The notes: a model not told the origin generated them from the sequence alone. A stretch of 64,000 nt of DNA from Nageia nagi (GCA_050084985.1 JBITNC010000001.1:137578001-137642000), one strand, 5' to 3'; positions 44,890 through 58,593 are shown, counted from the first letter of the stretch. Translations and numbers: made by a program.

Positions 44890-45850
44890 CTATAGTCTCC
44901 TAGAAGGACCCCCTCCCCTTATGCTAGAACTAGTAACCCTACTAGATCCACTACCCCTGCACCTAGCCTTGTATTTTTTGGCCCTCACCTTTTCTTCCCT
45001 TACTTGTCTCTCAAACTTGTGTAGTTGCTCGTAAAGGTCTTGGATCCATGCATTGGCTTTTTGTAGATCTTGGTATAGGGTGGTATAGTCTCCTCCTTTG
45101 TATCGTAGTTATCCCGACAGATCTCTGATTTCATCATCCTTTTGCTCTATGAGCTTATGTAGCTGGGCCATGTTTAGTTTAGGATCCTCTTCATCTGCAT
45201 ATAAATCATATATCAATATTGCATGTATTTTACAATAAAAATAACTATATATATATATAAGATAAAAAGAATAAATACCTTCATCATCATCCTCATCTCT
45301 GAACAAATTTGTGTCTCTCCATGTCGGGATCATACTTGTCTTGATCGAGGTCAGTCTCCTCATTTTCATCATGACTAGCATCTAGTGTCTTGTCATGTGT
45401 GTTGTCTATGTTATATGAGTTCTATCCTAATTGTATGTACCCTATACTCCATCCTATCAGTGCCTACTCTATGTTAGATGCATCTCCGTCATCCTTGGGT
45501 TGGTCTACCTCATGTATGCTTAGGTTGTGAGGAGCATGTCCCTGCCACCAATCCATGTAGTCTTCAGTATGCTCAGGACCATCTATGTCTAGGTCATCCT
45601 CAAAGTTTGAGTCCTCACTGGGGTATGTCCACTTGAAATCCCGATCTGGCATTGGCTTATAGTCCTCTGGTAGATCCCTACTATGATAGTAGCATACTAC
45701 TATCTTGTAGTTGTCTGGTATCTTTTATTGTATTTTGAACTATCAAAGTACTCTCTTTGGTCTGTATTGCTCAACCAACGCTTTGTGTGCCTAGATGTAT
45801 GTCAAGTGTCTCACCCAAGCTAGCTCATGTATGTCCTCGATATAATATTT
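44890..45850 (-). pseudogene. Spliced relic resembling a plant mobile domain protein C-terminus
   Basis: Minus strand: IHELAWVRHL, then KALVEQYRPKRVL followed by F-K-I-Q and KIPDNYKIVV. These resemble the end of the plant mobile domain (V-E-x-H-x-P-x-R-V-L-R-Q-F-G-x-x-Q-x-I-P). Then comes PMPDRDFKWTYPSED and an acidic D-Y-M-D-W-W block. An 84-bp intron at 45195-45278 has a GT donor and a TATGCAG acceptor and joins two acidic segments (RDEDDDE to DEEDPKLN). The C-terminus is a coiled-coil-like, then Arg/Ser/Gly-rich tail ending at TAG 44890-44892. Several stops (for example in the F-K-I-Q part) and one stop after DLSG mark it as a relic. The family assignment is tentative; a transposase C-terminus is the alternative. 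Confidence 0.45.
45195..45278 (-). other. Probable intron of the mobile-domain-like relic
   Basis: On the minus strand it starts GTATTT and ends TTTATATGCAG, is highly AT-rich, and joins two acidic coding segments. Length and composition fit a plant intron. Confidence 0.6.
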
Positions 45851-48779
45851 ATATATTATAACATTTGATGGTTGATTACAAATAGTATTTTTATTTTTCT
45901 TTATTCATATCTCACTACTCATATCATGGGAAAATGATGACAACTAAGAAATCTCATATAATTAACATAGTTACTACCTACTCAAATTGATATATTCATC
46001 AAAGAATTGATATTTATTTCACATATCTCACATAATAACAAGGTTGTCATTCTTTAATTACTAATAGCCCTCCATACAATGCTATGCAAAGGTGTAAATG
46101 AATAATTGATGGTTTGTTATAATATGGAAAGATTTGAATATATTTTAATAAATTAATAGTAGTCATGTACTATTTTTATATGGTCATATTAATCATCTTG
46201 TTTATTATACTATTATATTGTAATATTTATTTTTAATAATAATATATCTTCTATACTAGATAGGTAACATTATTGTCTACATTATATTCTTATATCTTAA
46301 TTATAGTTCAAAATATATTACAAATTACATTAATAAATATAGATATGGAGTTTAAACTTACTAAATATAAAAAAATATTATCAAGAGAAGTAATTTATCA
46401 AATGAAAAATTTTCACTTTGTGCATACACATTATGAAAATAAATATATTTTGAGGGTTTCATTTCTTTCTATCAACAAGAGTTAAATTATGTGTTATGAA
46501 TGTCATGGATAAGTCAAACTAAAATATTTGAATGTCTTCGTTGAAAACTTTTATTTATTAAGAATTGTATTAAGAGATTATATGAATTCTAAAATTCATT
46601 AGTTTATATTTAAATCTTATTGTATATATTGTTTTTTAGGTTATTCTATTCTAATTACAAAATAATCATCAAAGCATTCTAAAAAGTATTAATAATTATA
46701 TAGACTAAATAAATCAAATCTTTTATAATGAAAAATATCAATTAGAAATTTTAATTACCTAGATAATTATAATAACTTAACATAGTAATTTATGATTATA
46801 TTGTAATGCATGTTTTAGTTTTATTGTTAGTTTGATAAGGTTAGTATGAATTTTATACATTTTTCTTGCACAATCCTCTAAATTTTGTAACTCATTATGA
46901 TTGAGGGAGCAATCCATCATATTTTATTGGCATTCAAAGATGATGCAACATATTTATGGTTTTTAATACATTTCAATAGTTATAATATAATTTCTATCCA
47001 CTATGATGTTATGTGAATTGTCCTTATGCATTATTAAGAGTATATAACATATGTGGATACTTTATTTTATTATTATATTTTTTACTAATATAATTACAAA
47101 TTACTAGAGTAAAATAACATGCAAATACCATATTATCAAAGTGAATACATAAAAATTTCATATGCTAATGTAATAGTTGAAATTCATAATATTATAATAA
47201 ACTTTCATTTCATAAATATTAAACTTTGCATTTGTTTACTATAAATTTTATGTATGACTTAAAAAATAAATACTTATATGTAATCTCTAAAAACAAATGA
47301 ATATAAATTATTTATCAAGTATTCAAGATCCCATAAGTTCTTTTATGTATAATCTTAACAATTTACATGATAATAAAATAAATAATAATAATTTTAAAAA
47401 ATAAAATAATAATAATGTAAGCATAATAATCCAAAATTAATTGTGATAAATTATCTTGATTTGTAGACATTTTGAAATGAAAATAAAAAAGTACATCGTT
47501 ATGCATATATCAATAATTTTTTACTTTCAAAAGTATTAAAGAATAATAATTATTGTTAAGCTATAAGTTAATAGTTATAATAGTAAAATATAAGTATGTA
47601 GTATTAGTAAAAATATGTTATTAGACATAATAATTCTAAATTGATCGACATGAATGTGAAAATAAATATTTAAATCATACATATAATTATGTGTTTGCAC
47701 CTATTAGAATTGTAATATAATAAAATATTTTTTATATTCTTCATAAGAAAGAATATTGAATTCAATCAAATAAAATTAAAGTAAATAATAAGATAAATGC
47801 AGCTAAACTACACTTCTCTAGATATATCATTAGAAAACAAAATAACATCCACCTAAGAAATATTAAAATTCAAATGGAAAATATCGTATTCAATCAAATA
47901 AAAAATATGTATACAATAATTACAAATGAAATTAAATAATAATATACTAACTAAAAGTATTCAATAAAAATAAGTTCATATCTATTTCAAAGTATGATAT
48001 TGCACTATCATTTTTCAAAAGATCATATTTACAATTAATAACACATGTTAATATGGTAAATTTATTTGTAATATTATTTAATTCATTAAATATTTGTTAT
48101 TAATTTTTTATGCTAGATAAGACATCTTATTTATCAATTAAATGATTAGGTAAATATATAGTATGATAATATGCAACATTAGTATAATGACAGCACATGT
48201 GACTATGTAAAACCAAAAAAATAAAAATTAAATCCAAAGGCTAAAAACTATTTCATGGTCATCTTGCTCTTTTAATGAACATTTTTTAATGAACTAAATG
48301 ATCTAAAATATACATTTTTTAATGAACTAAAATATCAATAGTTTTAAATGATCTAAAATATGCATTTATTCATTAATACAATATTTCTTGTATTTATCAT
48401 ACATGCAAGATTTCATTTTAAAATTGTCAATGCACAATTTATCTTTATACGAAATATCAACAATTTTGCTTTTCCTAAAAAAATAAAAGGTAATTCTCAT
48501 AATATGTTCAAATCAACATAGCAATATTCATCAATAAAATACAAGTTTTATTTCTCATAAATAGAAAAATAGTGTATATAAATATATTTTGTACCTTATA
48601 ATCTTAAAAATCTTAAAATTGAGAAGCACTGACATGATTGTTCAAAAAAGAAAAGTTCATTTTCATAATATCTAAAGCATAGAAAATTTCAGAATCCATA
48701 AAAGATAACATCTTTATAAGTTATAGTATAATTGTTCATACAAAATATAATTAAATTGATTAATATTTTTTTTTTGATC
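45851..48779. other. Very AT-rich stretch, no gene seen
   Basis: About 2.9 kb with no coding, repeat or RNA-gene signal that I can support. Confidence 0.45.
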
Positions 48780-48950
48780 CTCTCCCAGCCATGATTTTAC
48801 GACTCAGGTAAATCACATGACTTAGGTAAATCACAGTTTCTTTGCTTGGGCGGGACTTTTACATGCCACATACAATTAGGGATCCATCAAAGCGATTCAA
48901 AATTGTGATCTCCTCCCACCTATTTGAATGACTTTGCTACCATGATGTCC
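48780..48950. other. Small GC-richer patch with an 18-bp tandem duplication
   Basis: 48799-48834 contains two copies of 'acgactcaggtaaatcac' and 'atgacttaggtaaatcac'. The rest includes 'gcttgggcggga' and stands out in base use from its surroundings. It may be an end of an unrecognised element. Confidence 0.4.
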
Positions 48951-49006
48951 CCTTAGGATAATTCATTAATATTGCAAATCATGAATAATATGATTAAATA
49001 TTAAAG

Positions 49007-49304
49007 CTACATTCATAAATGAAATTGCTAATTAAATTACAACAATTTACAACATAAAATGTACACAATATTGAATCAAAAAGTTATTTTATATTCATTT
49101 TGAAAAAAATGATAATATAATGTACATGCAAAAAATAATAACTCTAAACCCTAAACTACATTCATAAATGAAATTACTAATTAAATTGCAACAATTTACA
49201 ATGTAAAGTATACATAATATTAAATCAAAAAGTAATTTTATATTTATTTTGAAAAAAATGATAATATAATATACATGCAAGAAGTAATAACCCTAATTAT
49301 GTCC
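49007..49304. repeat. 149-bp tandem duplication
   Basis: Copies at 49007-49155 and 49156-49304, both starting 'ctacattcataaatgaaatt' and ending at a 'tacatgcaa..agtaataac' phrase. They differ by scattered substitutions. Confidence 0.8.
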
Positions 49305-49454
49305 CCTATAAACCCTTATCTTGATAGACTTCACATAAGAAGTAATAACCCTAATTATCTCCCCTATAGACTCATTACCTTGGTAGACTTCACATAAGAA
49401 GTAATAACCCTAATTATCTCCCCTATAGACCCCTTGCCTTGGTAGGCTTCACAT
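49279..49454. repeat. ~59-bp tandem repeat, three copies
   Basis: Units start 'aagaagtaataaccctaatt' at 49279, 49337 and 49396 and end 'gacttcacat'. The last two are almost identical, so the array is fairly recent. It begins inside the second 149-bp copy. Confidence 0.9.
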
Positions 49455-50640
49455 AAAACTGCCCAAACTCATGGTAGGTGTAAAACGAGAGGAACCACTA
49501 AACATAGCATCCCTCACTTCCCCCGATCATTAACTATCGAATAACCCTCTCACTACTCTTCACTACTTTACTGAGCTCCTCATTCTTATAAATCATTTGT
49601 TTTACGTGCAACAAAAAATTATCGGTACATAGCCTAAACATCATCAACTATCGGAGGCATGTCAAAGTGTGCCTGCAATGTAATTATCTATTTTCTTATC
49701 AAGTTTTAAACTTAAAAAAATAAATGTATATATGATTATTTTATTGTTAAATGAAATGTGAAAGATCTAATTTAATTAGTTAAATTATTGTATTCATATA
49801 TTTTAATATATGAAAAGAAAATAAAGTGTAAACTTATTTTATTGGTTAATATTACCTCTAAAGGATTTAATGTTTGGTGATGTGAAATGTTGCAGGATAT
49901 AAGAAGAAAATCTTTAGAGGAGTAAAAATTCAACTTACAAATAGATCTCTTTAAATTTTATCTTTATTGCATATTTAAAATTTCATTAAAATAATTGATT
50001 GTTTGAAAGATCTTATTTTTACAAGAAAGCAAAAATCACCTCAAATTAAAGAAAACGCATTTGATATTATTTGAGACTTCATTTTGTAAAAAAATAAAAG
50101 GTTATAAAATATTAGTATTTTAAACTAATTTAGATATCTTGAATATATATCTACAATCTTGAGGCACCTATCTTAACTATCCTTATATATTACATATATT
50201 TTATTAAATCAAATTTAAAACATAAAATATAAATAAAGATGCAAAACATATCACATAAATATTATTTGTGTAAAAAAATCATATAATAATAACTAATTTT
50301 GATATAACCTTTTATATATGGAAAAACTCGTGAGAGAGATATTGCTATATCTAATAATTTTTAAGCAATCATTCTTTGAAATGATTTAAACTTTTTTTAA
50401 TAAAATAAATTAATTTTTTTTTTATACAAAACCTAAATTTTTTTGTACAAAATTTATTAGATGAATAAGAAGCTACCAAATTTAAAAATACTTATTGATA
50501 TAATTTATAATTGATATCTTAAAATTAAATAAATGTAAATTTAAAATTTAATATTATATTTTTTCTTTTCTTTATTGGAGGTTAATTTTTAAATACTAAT
50601 ATATTTGATTTTGTGTTAAAACTTTAATTAAATTAAAATA
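49455..50640. other. AT-rich stretch, no gene seen
   Basis: Nothing supportable on either strand. Confidence 0.4.
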
Positions 50641-52440
50641 ATCTATGACGAACAAGCTTTCCCACCTTCAAGCTAGAAACAACCTAATTAAATATGAAAA
50701 AAGAAGTGTGAATTAATTTCAACCATCCATTTATACAAATGTTATAATTGTAAATCAATTTCAATAATTAAATAATTGTTATAATACACATATTTGAGTT
50801 GTTTACATCCCTTTATTTTTTCATTGTAGAACTCTTCTCTCAACGTAGAAATATTAAAAAGCCAAAAATTATATATCTTTTCATCTCCTCAATTATCAAG
50901 AACCTAAGGATTAAAAACTGAGAGAAAATTCTTGCTCTCTTACCTGGAAATTTTGGGGATTGGGACGGGAGAAGAAATTACAGGTTGCATGGAATTGAAA
51001 TAGCTTAAGAGTAATTTCGAGAAGAAAACCTACTCTTGAGGGGTCAATGATTGTCTCAGTTACTTATAAGTGTTACCTTGGCATTATTTGGATTTGAAGA
51101 AGGAATACTTTCTGGTATCTAGGAAGAAGGTTGCTCTGTTGTGGAAAATCTTGTAAGACGTAGACTCCTATGAGGTATTATTCTCTTAAATAGAATAATA
51201 GTGTTTCAGCAAATCTATATGCATTCTTTTTTAATTGTTGATATAAATTGTGCTTATTCAGTCTATAGAGTGTTTAGAAATATGTGTGTATTCTTCTATA
51301 AATGAATGAATTCAAATCTTAAACATTCTTATGTAAGAATAAATATAGTACAATATTGGATGGCATGAGGCTATATATGTCTTTAGAGAGTTAGTGTATG
51401 TCCAGTCCAAATTTGTTTGCATGTATTGGTATTTTATTGTAATCTTTGAAATGGAAGGCTTGAATTAATTCTCATTGGTATATTGTTAAAGTATTTCTTA
51501 ATAAAGTTAACTTGTCTATGCTCACAATTGTTCTAATGGCATTTGAAACCTTAGCGAGCGGGATATGTATTTGAAAACTGAATAAGGCTTACCTTTCTAT
51601 TATTTGAATAATCGTTTTAGTATGAAGATTTGATAGATGAAAAGGGTTTTTCTGTTATGCTTTGGGTGTTACGCATTATGGAAACCTTCTCTTATGATGT
51701 TGATATTATTTATGTTGGAAATAAAGACTATTAGGTGTGCATATACTAAAAGCAACCAAATGATATAACATTAGAATTATGAATGGATTGGGCTTGCAGC
51801 TCTCTCCTTCAGAAAGAATATGCTTCTTTATTTTAATTTAATACTGTGGAAGTGTTATTGTATATTAATAGTCCGACAGACTTCAACGATTGGAGTTAGT
51901 GCAATAATTTGAACTTTTGGAGGAATCGCTTGTTTTCCTATTTAAAATTTGTTATAATTCTTCAATGTTAAAAGTCTTGCGTGAAGGCTAATAAAGTATG
52001 AAGAGGTGTTCTCCTGATTGAGTTTTGAGTTTGAAATGTTGTTTGTGAGTATAATAATGAATGTCAGACTTCGCAAGCCATCACCGTCTTCGTATATAAC
52101 CGAGGAGGGATATTTCAATATAGACTTTTTATGCCATACAAGGGTGGCAGCCCATGTCCATCTATTGTCTCTAAGTTAGGATAGGATTGAAATTCTCTCC
52201 ATTATCTTATTTTTCATCTGATAAATTATAAGATTAAAGGTATATTTTATTGTTTTTTGAGAAGTGATTTATTTTTTATATCAATATTTTTCAGTTATAA
52301 GGATTAAAGTAGTTTCAGATTTTACATCAGAGAAGCAAGAACTTTCATTTAAATGTCTTTCATCTTCCACAATTTCGATTTATCACAAACTATTTCACTA
52401 GTTCTGATAGATCAAGGGTGGATACAAACATTGACAGAAA
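50641..52440. other. Non-repetitive stretch without an open frame
   Basis: Base use is more balanced than in its flanks (for example 50930-51180 and 52060-52180), which could mark a gene's untranslated or non-coding exon sequence. Stops occur in all frames, and no splice structure could be worked out. Confidence 0.25.
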
Positions 52441-53952
52441 ATGACAAGCATCAAATCATCTACACACTATAAGGTAACTAGACAACGTACTAGTGGAACT
52501 TCTAGACTTCTTACCAATGACCAATAAAAACAAATCAATGTTTTTTTTAAATGTGATTCATTTCTATATGATGTTAGAAGAGATTAACTTGGATGATCTC
52601 TCATCTTTGTATAACATGTTTTACACTATTTGTATTTATTTTCTTTTTTCTCTTTGATTGGGTACTTTTGGCCCACCTACTTATAATATTCAGTGTCCTA
52701 TTTTCCCACTCCCTTGGGTTACTTTTGACCAACCTTGGATATTAATAATATTTCATTTCATTTATGCTATATTTGAATTATTACACACTTGGCCTTTGGC
52801 AATATTGATTATTGGCATTGTTCTTACCTACATGAATCATCCCTTGAGTAGCTTGGTGGTGCCTTGTCTTTAGGCATTTGATTTTATGTATATACACATC
52901 TAACATATTTATATACACGTGAAATATCATTCTAGTCATAATCATTGAAAATATACTTGATATACATATAATATACATAATTATATATGTACAAATGTAA
53001 GTTATACCATTGAAAATTAATTGATATATGCACATGATATAATCTAGTTGAGCAATGATAAGATTTTAGTTAACACACAATGTTTATATAAACAATCAAC
53101 TACAATACTAAAGATAATTATGCTTTACCTCAATGATGTTTATATCATTTTAATAATTGTTTATCTGCATTCTTTTCTAATAATTCTTCATTACTGGAAT
53201 TCATTCTTTATTTCTAATATTGGTGTTAAAGTTTGGGTGAATTTGAAAGTGCTTATAATTTAAAAAGATGTGCTTAAGATAGATAAGAAAAAAAAAATCT
53301 TACTAATTATTATAGTGAAAAAATCTTACTAAGATATATGTATATAGTGAAATGATTAATTATATTAAATAGTTAGATGAGTCTTTTAATTGAGTAAATT
53401 TATTGGCTGCAAGGATTTATTAAAGTGTGTAGGAATAGAAGGATATCAATTTTGTATATAATGATTGATTCTTAGTTTTTTAATATATTAAGAATAATTA
53501 AATAATTATTATATATTAAATGTAAAGAATGATGGTAGTTATACAAAGAGTATATAAATATTATGTTAAATATTGTTGATATTAATGAATTTAAAAAAAT
53601 AGTTAATAAGAAAATATAATAATAATAGTAAGTTTTGGGTGTGAATTATTGTTTTAAAATATTACAAAATAAATAATTATAATTATTATATATTTAAATA
53701 GTTGTATGATTTATAAATAGTTGTATGGTTTATTTAAATATTTGAGAACTATTTGAATAATTAAAGAAATTATTTTAATAGTTGTGTGAACTATTTGTGT
53801 AAATAGTTGTGTGATTTATTTATTCATTTAGTGTATAATTTATTTAAATTTAAGTAGTTATGAGAATTATTTAAATAGTAAGTTGTGTGATTTATTTAAA
53901 TAATTGCATGAATTATTTAAATATTTGTATGAATTATTTAATTAGTTATAAA
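52441..53952. other. AT-rich stretch with degenerate repeats at its end
   Basis: Short open frames (52658-52873, 53048-53263) match nothing. 53690-53950 is built from variants of 'gttgtatgatttatttaaat', the same words that make up the left arm of the inverted repeat that follows. Confidence 0.45.
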
Positions 53953-54283
53953 AATTATTTATTTAAATAGTTATATGATTTATTTAAATATTTATGTGAT
54001 TTATCTAATTAGTTGTATCTTAATTGGTTGTGAGAATTATTCATTTAGGCTTTAAGTAAGAAGATAAGTTATTTAAGAAAAGATTATATATTTATTTGTA
54101 TATTATGTTGAAATGAATTTATATTCAACATAATATACAAATAAATATGTAATCTTTTCTTAAATAACTTATCTTCTTACTTAAAGCCTAAATTAATAAT
54201 TCTCACAGCCAATTAAAATACAACTAATTAGATAAATCACATAAATATTTAAATAAATCATATAACTATTTAAATAAATAATT
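53953..54283. repeat. Long near-perfect inverted repeat (hairpin)
   Basis: Left arm 53953-54112 and right arm 54124-54283, 160 bp each, separated by an 11-base loop. By eye only four of 160 positions mispair. It could fold into one long hairpin. No transposase, clear target duplication or coding content. It could be a foldback or MITE-like element, an inverted duplication, or a small-RNA-generating locus. Confidence 0.9.

Positions 54284-54288
<5 letters not shown>

Positions 54289-54328
<40 letters not shown>
54289..54328. repeat. (AT)n microsatellite beside the hairpin
   Basis: About 20 uninterrupted dinucleotides starting a few bases after the right arm. Confidence 0.95.
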
Positions 54329-54332
<4 letters not shown>

Positions 54333-55785
54333 GATGCATTCAAAAGAAATCCTTCAAATAAGATTGGGGGTAGTAAATAAGTGAGCTTATTCATAATGGG
54401 AAGAAATTTAAAAATATCCTTTAAGAGTAAGAAGTTTTTTTTTTAATGGATAAGAAAATAATTACCATGGACATTAAATGTATTAATGATTGCAATTCTT
54501 AATTGAATACGTATAAATAGAGAAGGGTGCATAATGGTTATGTAACTTATGCCATATTAATGAACTTTTAAATCTTATCTTTTATGATGCGAGGAGGGAC
54601 CCTTGAAAAAAAATAAAACCCTAAGGTAAATATGCAATTTTATCTTGGTCAAGACATGATCATGAGGGGTGGTCATTCCTGGTTGAATAGGATTAGGAAC
54701 GTCAAGGAGGACTTATCTTGTAGCAAAATGGTGATGATTCATTATTAAGAGGAGAAAATGCTAATGTTATTGTTTGAAAGTTTGCATTGACAAACTATCA
54801 TGCATTATCATTAGAGGAGTAACAATGATCTTTATAAGTAATAAGTAAATGACCTTAGTAATCATGCAGGCATGCATTATATCAACATAGAGTGATCCTA
54901 AGAATATTGATCTTAGTATAGTATGCTAGACAAGGGGATGTGCATAATTATTTAAGTATTATGGGTCTTAGAGAATAACCATCATAGACATCATGATCAA
55001 ATGTTCCTTTTCAAAGGTGTGATAGTAAAATGAGGAGGTCATTAAGTTAGTATCTTCTTAATGAGATATGTTAGGAAGTGAACCTCAAACATTAGGAATG
55101 TTGGACACCTTCTAAATCCTTAGATGATCATCTGTAACAACATTAAACTAAGTGGATATTCCTCATTAGTCTACGATATTCTCAAAACTTAGTTATATTT
55201 GATATTAAAAATAATAAAATTTGGTTCCCTCCTAGGGTAGGCAAAGAGGGTTATGAAATATGGTATCAAATCCAAGTTTTACACTTTGGAACCAAGGGAA
55301 ATGGAATCATTACTTCTTATCTTCATCTTGAAGGAAGACTATAATGAGATAAGGCATCATAATGCATATGATCAATGTAGAGAGACCTTGCTATGAGAAT
55401 AATATAAATCTTCACAAATGAGCTTTAGCCACTTTGATGCATATGAACAAGCTAAAGAGACATTATTCATAAGGATTATTGGATGAATCAATAAACTTAA
55501 GAATAAGAGGATTCTTCATTTTGAAGGCTTAAAGTGAAAGGAATCTAGGACTTTGTAAATGACAAAATGGAAATAGATAATAAACTTATAAATTGAGAAG
55601 ATATTGGATCTCCATGGGAAAAGGATTTTAGATAATGGTATGTCTAAAATTTGAGATATAAATGGTGACTTGTTAGTAGGGACTCACAATGTAATCTCCT
55701 TTTTATTGGCATGATTAAATAATGTTACAAAAAAGCAATTGTGGGTTTTAATAGGGCTTTAAAACCTAAAAGTAGCCACTAATTT
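54329..55785. other. No recognisable gene
   Basis: AT-rich. 'tggtatcaaatccaag' near 55261 recalls a primer binding site but differs from it beyond the first eight bases, and no LTR was found. Nothing else stands out. Confidence 0.35.
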
Positions 55786-56000
55786 TGACAAGATCCCAAA
55801 ATTATTACAATGTCACTTGCTACCTAGTTATTAACTATATGTAGCTTAAATGTAACCAAATGATTCTCTAAAATGTTGACAAGATCCCAAAACCTATTAC
55901 GTCTCTTTGTATTCAACCCTCATTTGTATGTGGCCAAGATGTACCCAAATGGTACTCTAATATTTTTATAGAATCCCAAACTTGTTACTTAGCCACTTCA
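55786..56000. repeat. ~90-bp degenerate tandem repeat
   Basis: Units start 'tgacaagatcccaaa', 'tgacaagatcccaaa' and 'tatagaatcccaaa' at 55786, 55877 and 55967. Each carries an 'acccaaatg.t.ctctaa' block at the end of the unit. About 2.3 copies. Confidence 0.7.
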
Positions 56001-57969
56001 AATCCAAATTATAGTTCAACCAAAAAAGAATTTCTTGCAACATATTTTCAATATTCATAAATATCAAATGAAGGCATACACATCCCAATTGTATCTCATT
56101 CCACAAAAATCATATTGAACACACACACAACCCGATCAACTAAGAAAACTTCATAGTGGAATGGTGGTAGAGCATCGAATCACCCATATTCAACACTAGA
56201 GAAAACTAGAAGATGTCATGGATAGATGGCTCATTACCTCTCCATAAGTGAATACTCCTTTAGACTTGTAAAATGACCCAAAAGAAGTCTTAAAACCTAC
56301 ATACTTTGACCAAACCTAATAATTGCAAAGAAATTCATAGCTAGAAGGAGACACCCCATTCAATTTGAATCCAAATCTATAAACACCTAAAGTCTCTCCT
56401 ATAATTACTATATTTCACTCCTTAGTGGTCACTTGCACGTGCATCATGTAGGTGATCCCAAAACATGAAAGACCAAAGTTGGATATGAACCTACTTAAGA
56501 CTTATTTTTACATATTACAAGGTGATCTCCTAGTAATGAGGAATTCTATTGATTTTTGCTATATGATATTGGTGTAAATATATTAAAAAAAACTTCTTAT
56601 TTTTGGAATAAACTTAACAAATAGAGACTACAAAAGGGCTTTGAGGGAATTTTAAATTTTAAGAATTAAAGGTATTCTATTGAATAAATCCTTGAATTAG
56701 AGTTGCATCATCAAAATAATTTAAGAGTTGATTCACACTTATGTTGGAATAATTAACTTGTTAAGGTTAAGTGCTAGTATTTAGGTTAGTATATTCCCTT
56801 AAAATATTATGGAGTATGTATATTTTTCTTGTAGTGGTTTTTTAACCATATGATTTTATGAATAGGAGTTAGTTGTGAGTCATGAGAAGAATGCTTCTCA
56901 ACTACGGCTTGCAAAAGCCTATATATGTACTTGCATATTTCATGAATATCAGATTAGTGATACTCGATGTTGGAAGAAGGAGCCCATATGTAGAAGATCT
57001 ATGCACTACAAGTGTGTGAATGATATAGTGGAAATCCACATTTTTGGTTACCTTAAATTATCATATTCCAATAAGAATAAGTCTTGTTCTATCACACTAT
57101 CGAAAGAAGAGCACGAAGCATAGAGGAAGACCTACGAATTATCTGTGTATGTGAAGTCCATATGAGGAGTTCCCATTAAGAAAAGGAGGTCTATATCATG
57201 CAAGAAGAGTTGAGTACTGATGAAGATGCTAGGAATCTCCTAGTTTGGTGGATGCACTGAGAACTTTAGGAAAGTTGATTTGATTTGGTTAAAAAATTGT
57301 TGCTGTTTATTGCATTTGGTGAAATGCATGAGGAACATTATGGAAGAATACACTAGGAGTAGGTGTGAAGTTTTGAATAGGATACTATATTGTGTAAGAA
57401 GTTGTATATGTGAGAAAATGATTATTGATCTACTAACATGGAGTCATATACTCCAAACTAACTTTCACTCGTGAAAGAAATGAAGCTATTTAGGAAAGAA
57501 AGAAAGACCAGGAAGTAGAGGAAGTTACAAAGCTAGAAAACATGGATTGATATGTGTTGAAAACTACTCCTATATGTTATATTTTATGAAATCATATCCA
57601 TTATATTAAGATGAGTATGATTCACCCATGCTTCCATTCAAATCCCACACAAGGAGTGCTACCAACAGTGCTAATAAGGGGGATACTGGAGAGAGGAGTT
57701 TGAGTGAGAATGTGTAGGTCATTGAAAGATAAGATGATATGAGACCTACATAAAGGGGAGTGCATAAAGGGTGATGTGCTGGAAGCATCCAACAATAAAA
57801 GTATAGAACCAACCAAAGAGGAATAATGTTTTAGTTTGAAGAATGAAAAAGTAATCTTTAATTAATTTTGCGATCCTTGGAGAGTTCGATGAAAGAATAG
57901 AAATTAATGTTTCTTTATTTGATATATTAAATTATTTTTTTCATTTATGTATTGAATATATTCTTCTTG
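56001..57969. other. No recognisable gene
   Basis: Small frames at 56875-57123 and 57280-57474 (plus) have no known motif. 57600-57830 is slightly richer in G and C, with short minus-strand frames in two registers, which I do not believe. Confidence 0.35.
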
Positions 57970-58495
57970 TAGATAAGAGAGAAAAAGATGAAGAGAATCT
58001 CATTAAAGAGACATATTTTGAAGACCACCAAGATGAGGTGGATGAAGAATCCCTTCTTGAAGAGAAGGATGGAGAAATAATTTATAAAAAGATAGAATAA
58101 GAAGAAGAAGATAAATCCCTTATGAAGAAGGAATGTGATGAGTATCTCATGGAGGATACATATGAAGAAGAATGCTTCATGGAAGAAGCATATGATGAAG
58201 AGAAGCCATGGCAAGATGATGATGAAGAAGGAATGCTCATGGAGAAGTGTTGTAATAATTAATACCACTCACATGGAGTAGAGATAAATGAAGATGAAAA
58301 TACAAAGACTCAAGTTTGGTAAGATGATTTCCAAAGCAAAGAAGAGGAAGAGGACAAAAGAGCCATTAGCTCCATGCTCAAGGAATGGTCATTAAGAGTG
58401 AATGATATGGAATGTGAAGAGAAGAGCATACATGATTATCTCATTTAGAAGGTGGAAGATGAGAAAGCAAATAAGATAGAAAAAGGAAAATAAAT
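57970..58495 (+). pseudogene. Acidic, Glu/Asp/Lys-rich ORF relic
   Basis: The plus strand encodes about 170 residues dominated by Glu and Asp (for example DEYLMEDTYEEECFMEEAYD), with four or five in-frame stops. No domain recognised. Low-complexity acidic coding of this kind occurs in several plant retroelement gag linkers and in unrelated host proteins, so no function is claimed. The long hydrophobic frame on the opposite strand is a reverse-complement artefact of the Glu codons. Confidence 0.35.
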
Positions 58496-58593
58496 TACCA
58501 TTGGAGGTGATAGATATTTTCTATATGAGACTAATTATTTTATTAAGTGTTTTGAAAATAGGTTTGAGATGATGGAATTGCAAGATTCCATAT

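Noticed and set aside
55253-55280. Possible primer binding site 'tggtatcaaatccaag'
   Set aside because: Similarity stops after eight bases, and no LTR pair or purine tract could be found around it.
57945-58268. Hydrophobic 107-codon minus-strand frame, membrane-protein-like
   Set aside because: It is the reverse complement of Glu/Asp/Lys-rich codons on the plus strand, which always yields Phe/Leu/Ile-rich frames.
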